In this document: positions 1-8,229 of the stretch, piece after piece
How the letters are laid out: the number at the start of each line of letters is the position of its first letter
How positions within the stretch are numbered: the first letter of the stretch is position 1
NCBI RefSeq assembly: GCF_900545795.1
Contig: NZ_URAR01000004.1
Location: 76,014 to 140,013, forward strand
Source: an uncultured Veillonella sp.
GTDB lineage: Bacteria; Bacillota; Negativicutes; Veillonellales; Veillonellaceae
Length of the DNA: 64,000 bases
Direction: 5' to 3'
Notes under the pieces: model-generated
What the model was told of the DNA's origin: nothing
Seen by the model: the letters and a program-made list of their open reading frames with translations, nothing else
The model's database searches: none
Made by a program: the position numbers and the translations under genes

Positions 1-254
1 CAGCTAATAATGCCTCTGTACCGCCCACCAACTTAGTGTGTCCAGTATAGCGTGATTTTAACTTTTTATATGCCGCTTCATCAACTAAACCGGCCATTTC
101 AGGCTGGAATTCTTTTATTTGAGCTTCTAATACATCCACATTTTTATACGCTACAATAGCTTTTACAGAAAATAAATCGGGATGTTGTCTCACTACATCT
201 AATGTTTGAGTACCAATTGAACCAGTACTGCCTAAGATGCTAATAGTTTTCATA
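1..254 (-). CDS. dxr: 1-deoxy-D-xylulose 5-phosphate reductoisomerase, N-terminal part (cut by window edge)
   Basis: Only the first 84 codons are inside the window; the rest lies to the left of base 1. The protein begins MKTISILGSTGSIGTQTLDV, the NADPH-binding Rossmann signature of Dxr, the second enzyme of the MEP isoprenoid pathway, which converts DXP to MEP in the cytoplasm. The start ATG (252-254) is preceded by a good GAGGAG ribosome binding site. It lies downstream of cdsA and uppS, a classic order in which dxr and uppS both supply undecaprenyl lipid carriers. A 155-base gap with a possible promoter separates it from cdsA. Identity is secure from the N-terminus, but completeness cannot be judged. 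Confidence 0.9.
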
Positions 255-327
255 GAAACTCCTCACTTTTCATGATTTACAGAAGAACAGTATGCCTTAA
301 ACTGCTCTAAATCTTCTCATAAAATAT

Positions 328-356
328 GTAATAGTATATTCACACTGTCATACCAA
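328..356 (-). promoter_or_regulatory. putative sigma70 promoter for dxr
   Basis: Reading the minus strand, TTGGTA (351-356) and TATTAC (328-333) are separated by 17 bases, in the cdsA-dxr gap. Pattern match only; dxr may also be transcribed from further upstream. Confidence 0.35.
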
Positions 357-409
357 TTACATGTATCTAAACTACTTCTACAGTATATCTTTATATGTAA
401 GCCTTAATT

Positions 410-1222
410 CTACATTAAGTAGGCCAATATCATAGGCGCTGCAAATAATAAGCTATCAAAACGATCTAATACACCACCATGTCCTGGGAGTAAAACGCCA
501 GAATCTTTAATGGAGCAATGACGCTTCAATTTAGACTCAAATAAGTCCCCTAATGGCGCTACAATGCCTGTTAAAAAGCCTACTACACCGCCAAGTCCAA
601 CGGGAATACCTGTTAACCACGCATAAACTACACCAGTCAAAATACAGCCAATAAAGCCTCCAATAAAACCTTCTAATGTTTTATTCGGACTAATTTTGGG
701 CACGATGCGGTGCTGTCCCCACTTACGGCCAGCAAAATAAGCAAAGGTATCGCTCGCCCAAGTACAGAATAACAAGAGCCAAAGCATGAGTTCACCCATA
801 TGAGCGGCTGTAAAAGGAACTGAGAAAAAGTCATACGCTGTATTTTCGCGTAGAATCAAAATAGAGGCAAAACCACCATTGATGTAGAAAAAACCAAATA
901 CTGCATAAGTTAATACATCAAGGGTAATTCGCTTTTGACTAAAAATATAAATAATGCTAAGTAGCATAACCGACCCTACAGCACTAATTAATGCCCATTT
1001 ATATTGATGGAACATTAAGGTGAGCATAATAATGGCAGTAAACACGTAACCCCATGTGGCAGGTAAAGTAATATTGAGCTTTTTTATCATACTGACAAAT
1101 TCACGCCAACCTAACAAAGTTAGGAGCAAAATAAGCCCACTAAAAAAATAGCCTCCCACAGTGATGGCAATTATGGCTATAATAAAGCCAATAAGCGCCG
1201 TAATAACGCGTGTTTTTAACAT
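410..1222 (-). CDS. cdsA: phosphatidate cytidylyltransferase
   Basis: Integral inner-membrane enzyme making CDP-diacylglycerol from CTP and phosphatidic acid, the branch point for phospholipid synthesis. The 270-residue protein is strongly hydrophobic throughout, with about eight predicted membrane segments. It carries the CTP-transferase signature in its C-terminal third: SPNKTLEGFIGG, then PLGDLFESKLKR and KDSGVLLPGHGGVLDRFDS. Length is normal for the family. It is separated from uppS by one base and is evidently co-transcribed with it. Nothing unusual was seen. Confidence 0.95.
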   Translation of the reverse strand: MLKTRVITALIGFIIAIIAITVGGYFFSGLILLLTLLGWREFVSMIKKLNITLPATWGYVFTAIIMLTLMFHQYKWALISAVGSVMLLSIIYIFSQKRITLDVLTYAVFGFFYINGGFASILILRENTAYDFFSVPFTAAHMGELMLWLLLFCTWASDTFAYFAGRKWGQHRIVPKISPNKTLEGFIGGFIGCILTGVVYAWLTGIPVGLGGVVGFLTGIVAPLGDLFESKLKRHCSIKDSGVLLPGHGGVLDRFDSLLFAAPMILAYLM

Positions 1223-1223
1223 G

Positions 1224-2000
1224 CTACTCCTCCGTTTTTAAACCTCCAAAACGCCGTTCTCTTTGCTGGAATGCACGAACCGCATCTTCTAAAATTTGAG
1301 GTGTAAAATCTGGCCAATTCGCATCAGTGAACCAAAATTCAGCATACGCTAATTGCCATAATAAAAAATTACTAATTCGATAATCTCCGCTAGGACGAAT
1401 TAATAAATCTACATTAGAAAACTCTTTAGTAAATAAATAATTACTAATTGCATCTTCTGTAATTGCGCCTGGCTCTATTGTGCCAGTTTGTACATCAGCT
1501 ACAATATCTTTTATAGCCCGTACTATTTCATCGCGTCCACCATAGTTAATTGCTAACTGCAAGGTAAGACCCGTATTATTCATAGTTAAGTCTTCCGCAT
1601 CTTTAATAATGCGCTGTAATTCATCAGATAAACCGCCAATAAAGCCAATAAAACGAATCCTTACATTATGTTCATGCATATCGCGTACATTACCTAGTAA
1701 GTATTCGCGAATTAAGCTCATAAGCAAGGATACTTCTTGTTCTGGCCGCTTCCAATTCTCTGTGGAAAAACCATATACAGTTAAGGCTTTAATGCCCATA
1801 TCATTAGCTGCTATAACGATTTTCTTTAATACATCGGCACCAGCTCTGTGCCCCATAGTACGCGGCAAACCGCGACGCTTAGCCCATCGACCATTGCCAT
1901 CCATAATAATTGCTACATGAGCAGGCATATTATTAGGGTCAATCGGCACTATACCATCATTATTTTGCTTACTCTGTTTTTGAAATAAACTCTTTAGCAT
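1224..2000 (-). CDS. uppS: undecaprenyl diphosphate synthase (isoprenyl transferase)
   Basis: Cytoplasmic cis-prenyltransferase that elongates FPP to the C55 lipid carrier for peptidoglycan and other envelope polymers. The motif IIMDGNGRWAKRRGLPR near residues 31-47 holds the catalytic Asp (D34) and the phosphate-binding Arg residues. The C-terminal motif DLLIRPSGDYRISNFLLWQ is also present. The frame is open up to 2030, but I place the start at the ATG at 1998-2000, which follows a GAGGT ribosome binding site; this gives 258 residues, normal for the family. The start lies inside the 3' end of the upstream 89-codon ORF (about 32 bases of overlap), suggesting translational coupling. Confidence 0.95.
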   Translation of the reverse strand: MLKSLFQKQSKQNNDGIVPIDPNNMPAHVAIIMDGNGRWAKRRGLPRTMGHRAGADVLKKIVIAANDMGIKALTVYGFSTENWKRPEQEVSLLMSLIREYLLGNVRDMHEHNVRIRFIGFIGGLSDELQRIIKDAEDLTMNNTGLTLQLAINYGGRDEIVRAIKDIVADVQTGTIEPGAITEDAISNYLFTKEFSNVDLLIRPSGDYRISNFLLWQLAYAEFWFTDANWPDFTPQILEDAVRAFQQRERRFGGLKTEE

Positions 2001-2238
2001 ATTGTACCTCATTGCAGTTTTCGAATTCACTGGCTATCATGGGACGAAATAGCAAAATCTGCCAAGTCCCTGTTTCTCTTGGGTCAATCTTTACTCGACT
2101 GACATAATAATTGGAGTCTGCCACCGAGAAAAATCGATTGTAATTATCTCCAATAGTCACTGCAAAAGGGATATTGGCAGCCCGCAATAAGCCCTCTGCG
2201 AGCTGCCAAGGTAATCCTATAATAGAAGTAGGTTGCAT
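1969..2238 (-). CDS. hypothetical protein (89 aa) between frr and uppS
   Basis: I do not recognise this protein. It is 89 residues with a mixed composition and no signal peptide or membrane segment. The N-terminal half (PTSIIGLPWQLAEGLLRAANIPF) has the spacing of a PASTA-like fold, a loose resemblance only. It starts in the 1-base TAATG overlap with the frr stop codon and overlaps uppS at its 3' end, so it sits fully inside the core operon. That placement argues that it is a real, co-translated gene. Confidence 0.65.
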   Translation of the reverse strand: MQPTSIIGLPWQLAEGLLRAANIPFAVTIGDNYNRFFSVADSNYYVSRVKIDPRETGTWQILLFRPMIASEFENCNEVQYAKEFISKTE

Positions 2239-2798
2239 TATACTTCTAATACGTCCTTTTCTTTTTTATCTCTTAAATCATCGATAGCCTTGATTTTTTT
2301 GTCAGTCAATTTTTGAATTTGATCTTGACCGTCTTTTACAGTATCTTCTGTAATTGTCTTAGCTTTTTCTTCTTTTTTCAAAGCATCATTAGCATCACGA
2401 CGAATATTGCGGATAGCAACTTTTGCTTCTTCAGCGCGTTTGCTTACTACTTTTACCAATTCCTTACGGCGTTCTTCCGTTAATTGAGGAATAGCAAGGC
2501 GAATTGTTTCACCATCATTACTTGGGTTTAAACCAAGATCAGATTGTAGTACAGCCTTTTCAATAGGACCAATCATAGAACGGTCCCAAGGTTTTACTAA
2601 AATCAAGCGAGGTTCTGGTGCTGTTACATTAGCTACCTGATTCACTGGGGATTGAGAGCCATAATAGTCAACCATTACTTTGTCTAGTAAGGAAGTACTT
2701 GCACGGCCCGTACGAATGGATGCAAACTCTTGTTTTAATGATTCAATAGTTTTATCCATGCGAGCTTCTTCTTGTTTTAATAACTCTTGAATGTCCAT
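2238..2798 (-). CDS. frr: ribosome recycling factor
   Basis: Splits post-termination ribosomes together with EF-G. The 186-residue protein has the normal RRF length and hallmark sequences: EFASIRTGRAST near residue 25, VNQVANVTAPEPRLILVKPWD in the middle, and the helical C-terminal stretch RRDANDALKKEEK. It overlaps pyrH upstream and the small ORF downstream by one base each (TAATG), so translation is likely coupled along pyrH-frr-ORF-uppS. Confidence 0.97.
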   Translation of the reverse strand: MDIQELLKQEEARMDKTIESLKQEFASIRTGRASTSLLDKVMVDYYGSQSPVNQVANVTAPEPRLILVKPWDRSMIGPIEKAVLQSDLGLNPSNDGETIRLAIPQLTEERRKELVKVVSKRAEEAKVAIRNIRRDANDALKKEEKAKTITEDTVKDGQDQIQKLTDKKIKAIDDLRDKKEKDVLEV

Positions 2799-3526
2799 TA
2801 ATTTTCACCTCTTACAATAGTACCAACAACTTCACCTTTAGCAGCACGAGTAATGTTACCAGGAATATCCATGCTAAATACTACAATTGGGATATTATTG
2901 TCTTTACATAAAGTAGTAGATGTAGCATCCATTACTTTAAGCTCACGACTAATAACTTCCATATAGGTTAATTCATCATATTTCTTCGCATCAGCGTTTG
3001 TGCGAGGATCGCAATCATATACGCCATCAGCAAATTTCTTAGCCATTAAAATAGCGTCTGCTTCAATTTCTGCAGCGCGAAGAGCAGCTGTTGTATCTGT
3101 GGAGAAGTACGGATTACCAGTACCTGCTGCAAAGATTACAATACGGCCTTTTTCCAAATGGCGAATAGCACGACGACGAATATATGGTTCAGCTACTTCT
3201 TGCATAGCAATCGCTGTTTGTACGCGTGTAGCAGCTCCTTCATTTTCAAGGGCATCTTGAAGAGCTAAGGAGTTCATAACTGTGGCAATCATGCCCATGT
3301 AGTCAGCCGATGCACGATCCATGCCCTTAGCGCTACCAGCTAATCCGCGCCAAATATTGCCGCCACCAACTACGATGGCAATTTGTAAATCAGTCGATCT
3401 TGCTAATTCAGCAATCTCTTTAGCAATGCCTTCTACAACGATTGGATCAATACCATATCCTTGTTCACCAGCTAGTGCTTCACCACTTAATTTTAATACA
3501 ATACGTTTAAACTTTCTATCACTCAT
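2798..3526 (-). CDS. pyrH: uridylate kinase (UMP kinase)
   Basis: Phosphorylates UMP to UDP in pyrimidine nucleotide synthesis; cytoplasmic hexamer of the amino-acid kinase family. Visible motifs: KRIVLKLSGEALAG at the N-terminus, IVVGGGNIWRG near residue 50, YMGMIATVMNSLALQDALE, and the GTGNPYFSTDTTAALRA uridine-nucleotide region. Length 242 is typical. It lies between the tsf terminator-like hairpin and frr, in the conserved rpsB-tsf-pyrH-frr order. Confidence 0.97.
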   Translation of the reverse strand: MSDRKFKRIVLKLSGEALAGEQGYGIDPIVVEGIAKEIAELARSTDLQIAIVVGGGNIWRGLAGSAKGMDRASADYMGMIATVMNSLALQDALENEGAATRVQTAIAMQEVAEPYIRRRAIRHLEKGRIVIFAAGTGNPYFSTDTTAALRAAEIEADAILMAKKFADGVYDCDPRTNADAKKYDELTYMEVISRELKVMDATSTTLCKDNNIPIVVFSMDIPGNITRAAKGEVVGTIVRGEN

Positions 3527-3550
3527 CGCTATACTCCTCTGCTTATTGCA

Positions 3551-3584
3551 AAATAAGAGAACACTGGACGGTGTTCTCTTATCT
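3551..3584 (-). terminator. hairpin between tsf and pyrH (terminator or attenuator)
   Basis: A perfect 12-bp inverted repeat (ATAAGAGAACAC at 3553-3564, complement at 3571-3582) with a 6-base loop. On the minus strand it lies just after the tsf stop codon and is followed by a short T run. It probably reduces read-through from rpsB-tsf into pyrH. Confidence 0.7.
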
Positions 3585-3592
3585 GTTAAATC

Positions 3593-4273
3593 TTATTGAC
3601 CAGCGGCTGCACGAACTTCAGCTTCGAAGTCGTCTTGGCGCTTTTCAATTCCTTCGCCTAAAGCGTAGCGAACGAAACGACGTACGTTGATATTTTCACC
3701 GATTTTAGCAATTTTTTCAGTAATAACATCAGTAATAGTTTTGTCACCATCTTTAATGAAAATTTGTTCCATTAGGCAGTTTTCTTTATAGAATTTTTCT
3801 ACACGGCCCACAACCATTTTTTCAAGTACTGCTTCTGGTTTTGGTTTTCTGCCATTTTTAACATCTTCAGCCGCTTCTGCTTTAGCTTGTTCTAAAAGAA
3901 CTGCTTTTTCGTGTTCAATAACGTCAGCAGGAACTTCTTCACGGTTTAAGTAAAGAGGATTTGCAGCTGCGATTTGCATTGCAATGTCTTTTACCAATTC
4001 TTGGAAGTCATCAGTTTTAGCAACGAAGTCAGTTTCGCAGTTAACTTCTACTAAAACGCCGATGCGGCCGCCACCATGGATGTAAGAAGCAACAACACCT
4101 TCAGCAGCAATACGACCAGCTTTTTTAGCAGCCGCTGCTAAACCTTTTTCACGAAGAAGGTCAACTGCCTTCTCGATGTCACCGTTAGCTTCGGTTAATA
4201 CTTTTTTGCAATCCATCATGCCTGCGCCTGTAAGTTCACGCAATTCTTTTACTAATGCAGCAGTAATAGCCAT
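3593..4273 (-). CDS. tsf: translation elongation factor Ts
   Basis: Guanine-nucleotide exchange factor for EF-Tu. Signatures: LVKELRELTGAGMMDCKKVL at the N-terminus (UBA-like domain) and GVLVEVNCETDFVAKTDDF, the conserved TDFVA motif that contacts EF-Tu. At 226 residues it is a short-form EF-Ts, lacking much of the second subdomain seen in E. coli. It follows rpsB but has its own recognisable promoter in the 218-base gap. AGGAGGAAG precedes the ATG. Confidence 0.97.
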   Translation of the reverse strand: MAITAALVKELRELTGAGMMDCKKVLTEANGDIEKAVDLLREKGLAAAAKKAGRIAAEGVVASYIHGGGRIGVLVEVNCETDFVAKTDDFQELVKDIAMQIAAANPLYLNREEVPADVIEHEKAVLLEQAKAEAAEDVKNGRKPKPEAVLEKMVVGRVEKFYKENCLMEQIFIKDGDKTITDVITEKIAKIGENINVRRFVRYALGEGIEKRQDDFEAEVRAAAGQ

Positions 4274-4298
4274 GTTTAAATCTTCCTCCTATACATTA

Positions 4299-4357
4299 AT
4301 TAAGGTAAGGTCACAATGCCTTACCTTAATTTTATATTGTTTTACAATTTTTATCAA
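4299..4357 (-). promoter_or_regulatory. tsf promoter overlapped by a 12-bp inverted repeat
   Basis: On the minus strand TTGATA (4352-4357) and TAAAAT (4329-4334) are spaced by 17 bases, a good sigma70-type promoter. A perfect 12-bp inverted repeat (4299-4310 and 4319-4330, unit ATTAAGGTAAGG) overlaps the last bases of the -10 box and the expected start point. It could be an operator, or part of a leader hairpin for transcripts reading in from rpsB. Confidence 0.5.
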
Positions 4358-4491
4358 TTAGTAAGTCATGCAATTGTATGTTATATATGCAACTAAGTTT
4401 TAGTATATGCAGTTCGCTACTATATAGCGCTTATCATAGCTAGCAACTCGTCACTTCCAAACAATGAGGACTTACTTGTCAGTCTTAGTTA

Positions 4492-5274
4492 TTAGCCTTG
4501 ACCGTCTTGTACCATTTCGCGGGAATCAGATACCATTTGATTTAAAGCTTGATCAGCCGCGTCTTGGTGCTCGCCTTGGTCATCTAAAGATTCGCCTTGG
4601 CGACCTTCTAAGATAGCATCAGCCATTTTGCCAGTTAATAATTTAACGGCACGAATAGCGTCATCGTTAGCAGGGATTGGGAAATCGATTTCATCTGGGT
4701 CACAGTTAGTGTCAACAGTTGCTACTACTGGGATACCTAATTTCTTAGCTTCTGCGATAGCGATGCGTTCTTTTTTAGGGTCAACTACGAATAAAGCACC
4801 TGGCATTTTAGGCATATCTTTAATACCGCCAAGGTATTTTTCTAGTTTTTCCATTTCATGACGAAGACCGATTACTTCTTTTTTAGGAAGAAGTTCGAAT
4901 GTACCATCTTCAGCCATTTTTTCTAATTCTTTTAAACGTTTAACGCGAAGTTCGATAGTTTTGTAGTTAGTTAACATACCACCTAACCAACGTTCGTTAA
5001 CGAAGTACATACCGGAACGTTCTGCTTCTTCTTTAACGGATTCTTGAGCTTGTTTTTTAGTACCTACGAAAAGTACTACTTCGCCGTTTTGAGCTACTTC
5101 ACGTAAGAAGTCATAAGCTTCTTCTACTTTTTTAACTGTTTTTTGAAGGTCAATGATATAAATACCATTGCGTTCAGTGAAGATGTACTTAGCCATCTTA
5201 GGGTTCCATCTTCTAGTTTGGTGACCGAAATGTACACCGGCCTCCAATAATTGTTTCATTGATACTACTGCCAT
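4492..5274 (-). CDS. rpsB: 30S ribosomal protein S2
   Basis: Structural protein of the small subunit. Family landmarks: MKQLLEAGVHFGHQTRRWNP at the N-terminus, GIYIIDLQKTVKKVEEAY, and the C-terminal GIPVVATVDTNCDPDEIDFPIPANDDAIRA. The length of 260 includes an acidic, Gln-rich tail of about 30 residues after the conserved core. An AGGAGGT ribosome binding site precedes the ATG. It heads the rpsB-tsf-pyrH-frr cluster and has its own promoter with a leader of about 110 bases. Confidence 0.97.
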   Translation of the reverse strand: MAVVSMKQLLEAGVHFGHQTRRWNPKMAKYIFTERNGIYIIDLQKTVKKVEEAYDFLREVAQNGEVVLFVGTKKQAQESVKEEAERSGMYFVNERWLGGMLTNYKTIELRVKRLKELEKMAEDGTFELLPKKEVIGLRHEMEKLEKYLGGIKDMPKMPGALFVVDPKKERIAIAEAKKLGIPVVATVDTNCDPDEIDFPIPANDDAIRAVKLLTGKMADAILEGRQGESLDDQGEHQDAADQALNQMVSDSREMVQDGQG

Positions 5275-5384
5275 GTTGGCACCTCCTGTTAATAAACCTC
5301 CGCAGCTTCATATCCAATAGAAAATCAGGAAAAGCCCTGACACAGATGTTGGATCAGTCTGCGTGCGTAATTTCATACTTTAAG

Positions 5385-5419
5385 AGTATAGCACAAGCCC
5401 CCTTGCCATGGCAAGGGGG
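5385..5419 (-). promoter_or_regulatory. rpsB promoter embedded in a 22-bp perfect palindrome
   Basis: Minus strand TTGCCA (5409-5414) and TATACT (5385-5390) are 18 bases apart. The -35 box lies inside a perfect GC-rich palindrome (5398-5419), whose half-site is CCCCCTTGCCA. That palindrome starts 13 bases past the adhesin stop codon, so it probably also acts as the terminator hairpin of the adhesin transcript. The U tract after it is poor (CTTGTGC), so termination may be incomplete. Confidence 0.5.
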
Positions 5420-5431
5420 AAAAGCATTAAA

Positions 5432-7525
5432 TTATAATCCTACTTTTGTCATAAGAAGTTCAAGTTTAGCTTTTAATTCTTGATTTTCTTGTTCTAATTT
5501 ACTGATGCGTGTATCAGCAGTTTGTTTTTCTTTTTCTAAACTTGTAATCTGATCTTGCATTACATACACCGTACTAATAGGCGCCATGCGTTCGTCATTG
5601 AGTAAAACGCGACGTTTTTGATTAGGGCCTACTTTAAAAGTAGCTGACACATTGTACATATTATCATTATTACCAACGCTTGTGCCAAAGGCGAAAAGCA
5701 CATCTTCATTTGGCTGATAGGAAGCACCTAACGCTAAGGCAGAGGCATCGCGATAGAAACCACCGGCTACAGAGAAGTTCAATTTGCTACTTGGATCAAA
5801 CGCCAAATTGCGAAGACCCGCTAAAGCAGCAGACATAGCGCCTACATCACGCACTTCTCCACGCACTTCCTGGTAATTTCGCTCCATGCCATTGACACGG
5901 CCATCTATATCATCTACGCGATTATTTAAATCATCAATTTGCTCTGTATGTGTATTAATAGTATTAGTATTAGAATTTACCTGATTTTTTAAATTGCTAA
6001 TATCACCTGTATTCACCGTAACTTGATTGCCAATTTGACTAATGTTAGCATCATTTTGATCGATATACTCCCGTACAGAGGACGCTACAGATTTTAATTG
6101 CGCCACATTAACAGCATCACTATCTTCTGAACCGGCTGCTACATGTGTAATTTGACGAGTTGCATCATCACTGCCTACTGACACAGCACCTAGACTGCCT
6201 TTTACAGTAGCCTTAATAGCCTCTTTATCAGCATCAGTAGCGGTAGCTGAACCATATACTTCATTACTAGCAGCGCTAGCAGTATCAGATACCTTGACAT
6301 CACTTAGAGCCTCTCTAGTAGCTGTAGCAGCGCTACCTAAAGCTACGCCACCGGTTGCTGTGACGGAAGCATTGCTACCAAGAGCCGTGCCATTTTCAGC
6401 AGATACTACTGCTTTATAACCTAAACCAGCGCCATTTGCAGCTGTAGTACTAGCTTCTTTGCCAATAGCAATACCATTTGTAGCGGATTCACTAACTACA
6501 GTGGAACGCCCCATAGAAATAGAATCTGATGAAGCCGCTTTATTGTTTGTACCAATGGAAATAGCAGAATAGCCTGTGGCACTTGGTGATGTTTTATTTG
6601 CCCCAATCATAGCGCCGATGGAAACTGCATAAGTACCAGTTGTTTGTACATTATATCCTAATGCGGTGGAATACTTTCCATCAGCAGTAGTAAGTGGGCC
6701 CACTGCTAAGGAGCCAACTCCATTAGCAATAGCAAGAGTACCAAGACTGGTAGCATATGTATTTAAAGCACGCGCATCATTACCTACGGCCGTTGAATTA
6801 AGGCCAGTAGATTGTGAAATCGTCCCTAAAGCAGAAGAGCCCCAATTCGTAGCCACCGCCCCATTACCAAGAGCTACGCTAGATTCACCAGATGCGGTAG
6901 AATTACGGCCTACAGCAGTAGATGCTAAACCATCCCCCTTTGCATTAGCCCCCACTGCCGTACCAAAACCACTGCCTACATGAGCACCATTACCAATTGC
7001 TACAGCATTATTCATATTGTATTTTACATCATAATATGTATACGAATCAGCCATAGTGGCGTTATTACCAATGGCGATACTGCCATCGCCGATAGCACTA
7101 GCACCGTTGCCATATGCAGTAGCATAAGAACCATTAGCACTAGCACCGGCACCTACAGCAGTTGTTCCCGTCCAAGCGGCCTTAGCTTCATTGCCAATAG
7201 CAATGCCATTAGTGCCACTCAACAAGACCTTATTATTAGCATTCGCTTCAATATCATAGCGTTCATTATTGGCTACTGTAGCCCCCTTACCAATAGCAAT
7301 ACCATTATCAGAAGGTGTTGCTACTGAGGAATTGGGCCCCATGGCAATCCCATTATTAGCTTCTACAACAGGATCTTTACTATCTGTTAGACTATCCTTA
7401 ATTACAATATCAGTAGATGCTGCGCCTACACTGGCTAAGCTACCTACTGCATAAAATGTACCTAACACCAAGGCAGACATAATTCTTTTACTTTTGTTAC
7501 TACTCATTTTCTTGCAATACTCCAT
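5432..7525 (-). CDS. YadA-type trimeric autotransporter adhesin with C-terminal coiled-coil extension
   Basis: Surface adhesin (type Vc secretion). A signal peptide ending near VGAA is followed by a long head of left-handed repeats (AIGxxAxAxGxxSxAxG type), a neck and stalk segment (TRQITHVAAGSEDSDAVNVA), a coiled-coil stalk, and a membrane anchor of about 73 residues ending near residue 633 (YNVSATFKVG). Unusually, the barrel is not the C-terminus: about 64 further residues form a predicted coiled coil (ITSLEKEKQTADTRISKLEQ), which should lie in the periplasm. The ATG 18 bases downstream (7507) is a possible alternative start because GGAG lies 12 bases before it. A sigma70-like promoter lies upstream. 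Ligand unknown. Confidence 0.9.
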   Translation of the reverse strand: MEYCKKMSSNKSKRIMSALVLGTFYAVGSLASVGAASTDIVIKDSLTDSKDPVVEANNGIAMGPNSSVATPSDNGIAIGKGATVANNERYDIEANANNKVLLSGTNGIAIGNEAKAAWTGTTAVGAGASANGSYATAYGNGASAIGDGSIAIGNNATMADSYTYYDVKYNMNNAVAIGNGAHVGSGFGTAVGANAKGDGLASTAVGRNSTASGESSVALGNGAVATNWGSSALGTISQSTGLNSTAVGNDARALNTYATSLGTLAIANGVGSLAVGPLTTADGKYSTALGYNVQTTGTYAVSIGAMIGANKTSPSATGYSAISIGTNNKAASSDSISMGRSTVVSESATNGIAIGKEASTTAANGAGLGYKAVVSAENGTALGSNASVTATGGVALGSAATATREALSDVKVSDTASAASNEVYGSATATDADKEAIKATVKGSLGAVSVGSDDATRQITHVAAGSEDSDAVNVAQLKSVASSVREYIDQNDANISQIGNQVTVNTGDISNLKNQVNSNTNTINTHTEQIDDLNNRVDDIDGRVNGMERNYQEVRGEVRDVGAMSAALAGLRNLAFDPSSKLNFSVAGGFYRDASALALGASYQPNEDVLFAFGTSVGNNDNMYNVSATFKVGPNQKRRVLLNDERMAPISTVYVMQDQITSLEKEKQTADTRISKLEQENQELKAKLELLMTKVGL

Positions 7526-7589
7526 TTATCAACATTCACAACAACACAATGCAATACATAACTCATTATGTTATATTCACTAGGTATTC

Positions 7590-7619
7590 ATTATAGAACA
7601 TTTTTGATTATTTTTTCAA
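7590..7619 (-). promoter_or_regulatory. promoter of the 5.4-7.5 kb adhesin gene
   Basis: Minus strand TTGAAA (7614-7619) and TATAAT (7590-7595), spacing 18 bases; the -10 box is a perfect consensus. It leaves a leader of about 60 bases before the start codon. Confidence 0.6.
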
Positions 7620-8040
7620 GTTATTATCTAAATTTAAGATAATAATTTTTATTAAACAAAAATCATGATTCATGTAACCGCTTTAAAATACGTCATAGTA
7701 ATTAATTTTAAATCTATATTTTTTCGTTTTTTAAACTTCATATTAACCAAAATATTTTTTATATAATGCCACTTTTGAAGAATTATTCTCTATAAGTTTT
7801 CTGTTTTTTTATCTTTCTTCATATATCTCTACTTTATATCTCCCTTTGATAAAAATTTTTCATTTTTACCTGCCGCCCCACCAGACTTATCAAAATGACC
7901 CAACGAGCATCATTGAGTGGTTTCCTATAACATTATCGACAATAGTCAACTAGCTCATCGACAGTGCATATTGTGTTTTATAGAGAGTGCATATTGAGTT
8001 TTAACAAGAGTGCCCAGCTAGCAATATGAAGACAAAATAA
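7620..8040. other. AT-rich intergenic DNA with a short degenerate direct repeat
   Basis: There is no convincing gene in the 704-base gap between the two adhesins. Around 7963-8015 a unit containing AGTGCATATTG recurs twice at about 24 bases, followed by a third partial copy (GAGTGCCCAGC). The rest is AT-rich and featureless to the eye. The right-hand part carries the terminator of the second adhesin gene. Confidence 0.5.
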
Positions 8041-8041
8041 A

Positions 8042-8131
8042 AGACTGGAATGACAAGTAATCAATGGTTTACCGCCTTTAGATACGTCATCTTAAGGAGT
8101 AAAACTTTTGACTACCTCATCATTCCAGTCT
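8042..8131 (-). terminator. long imperfect hairpin terminator of the second adhesin gene
   Basis: Outer arms AGACTGGAATGA (8042-8053) and its exact complement (8120-8131) enclose 66 bases that also pair imperfectly (GGTTTACCGCC against GGAGTAAAAC). On the minus strand it ends with TTTTATTTTG, as expected for an intrinsic terminator, and it follows the adhesin stop codon by about 100 bases. Confidence 0.65.
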
Positions 8132-8229
8132 ATTTTCATTTTCTATACTAGTACAGCTCTACATATCAATATAGATTTACATACCAAACTATATTATATG
8201 CCCATATATGGATTCTTTATTATGTAGTA

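Noticed and set aside
6666..7327. Long plus-strand ORFs opposite the first adhesin
   Set aside because: They are shadows of the GC-biased head repeats; the protein on the minus strand has clear domains, signal peptide and promoter.
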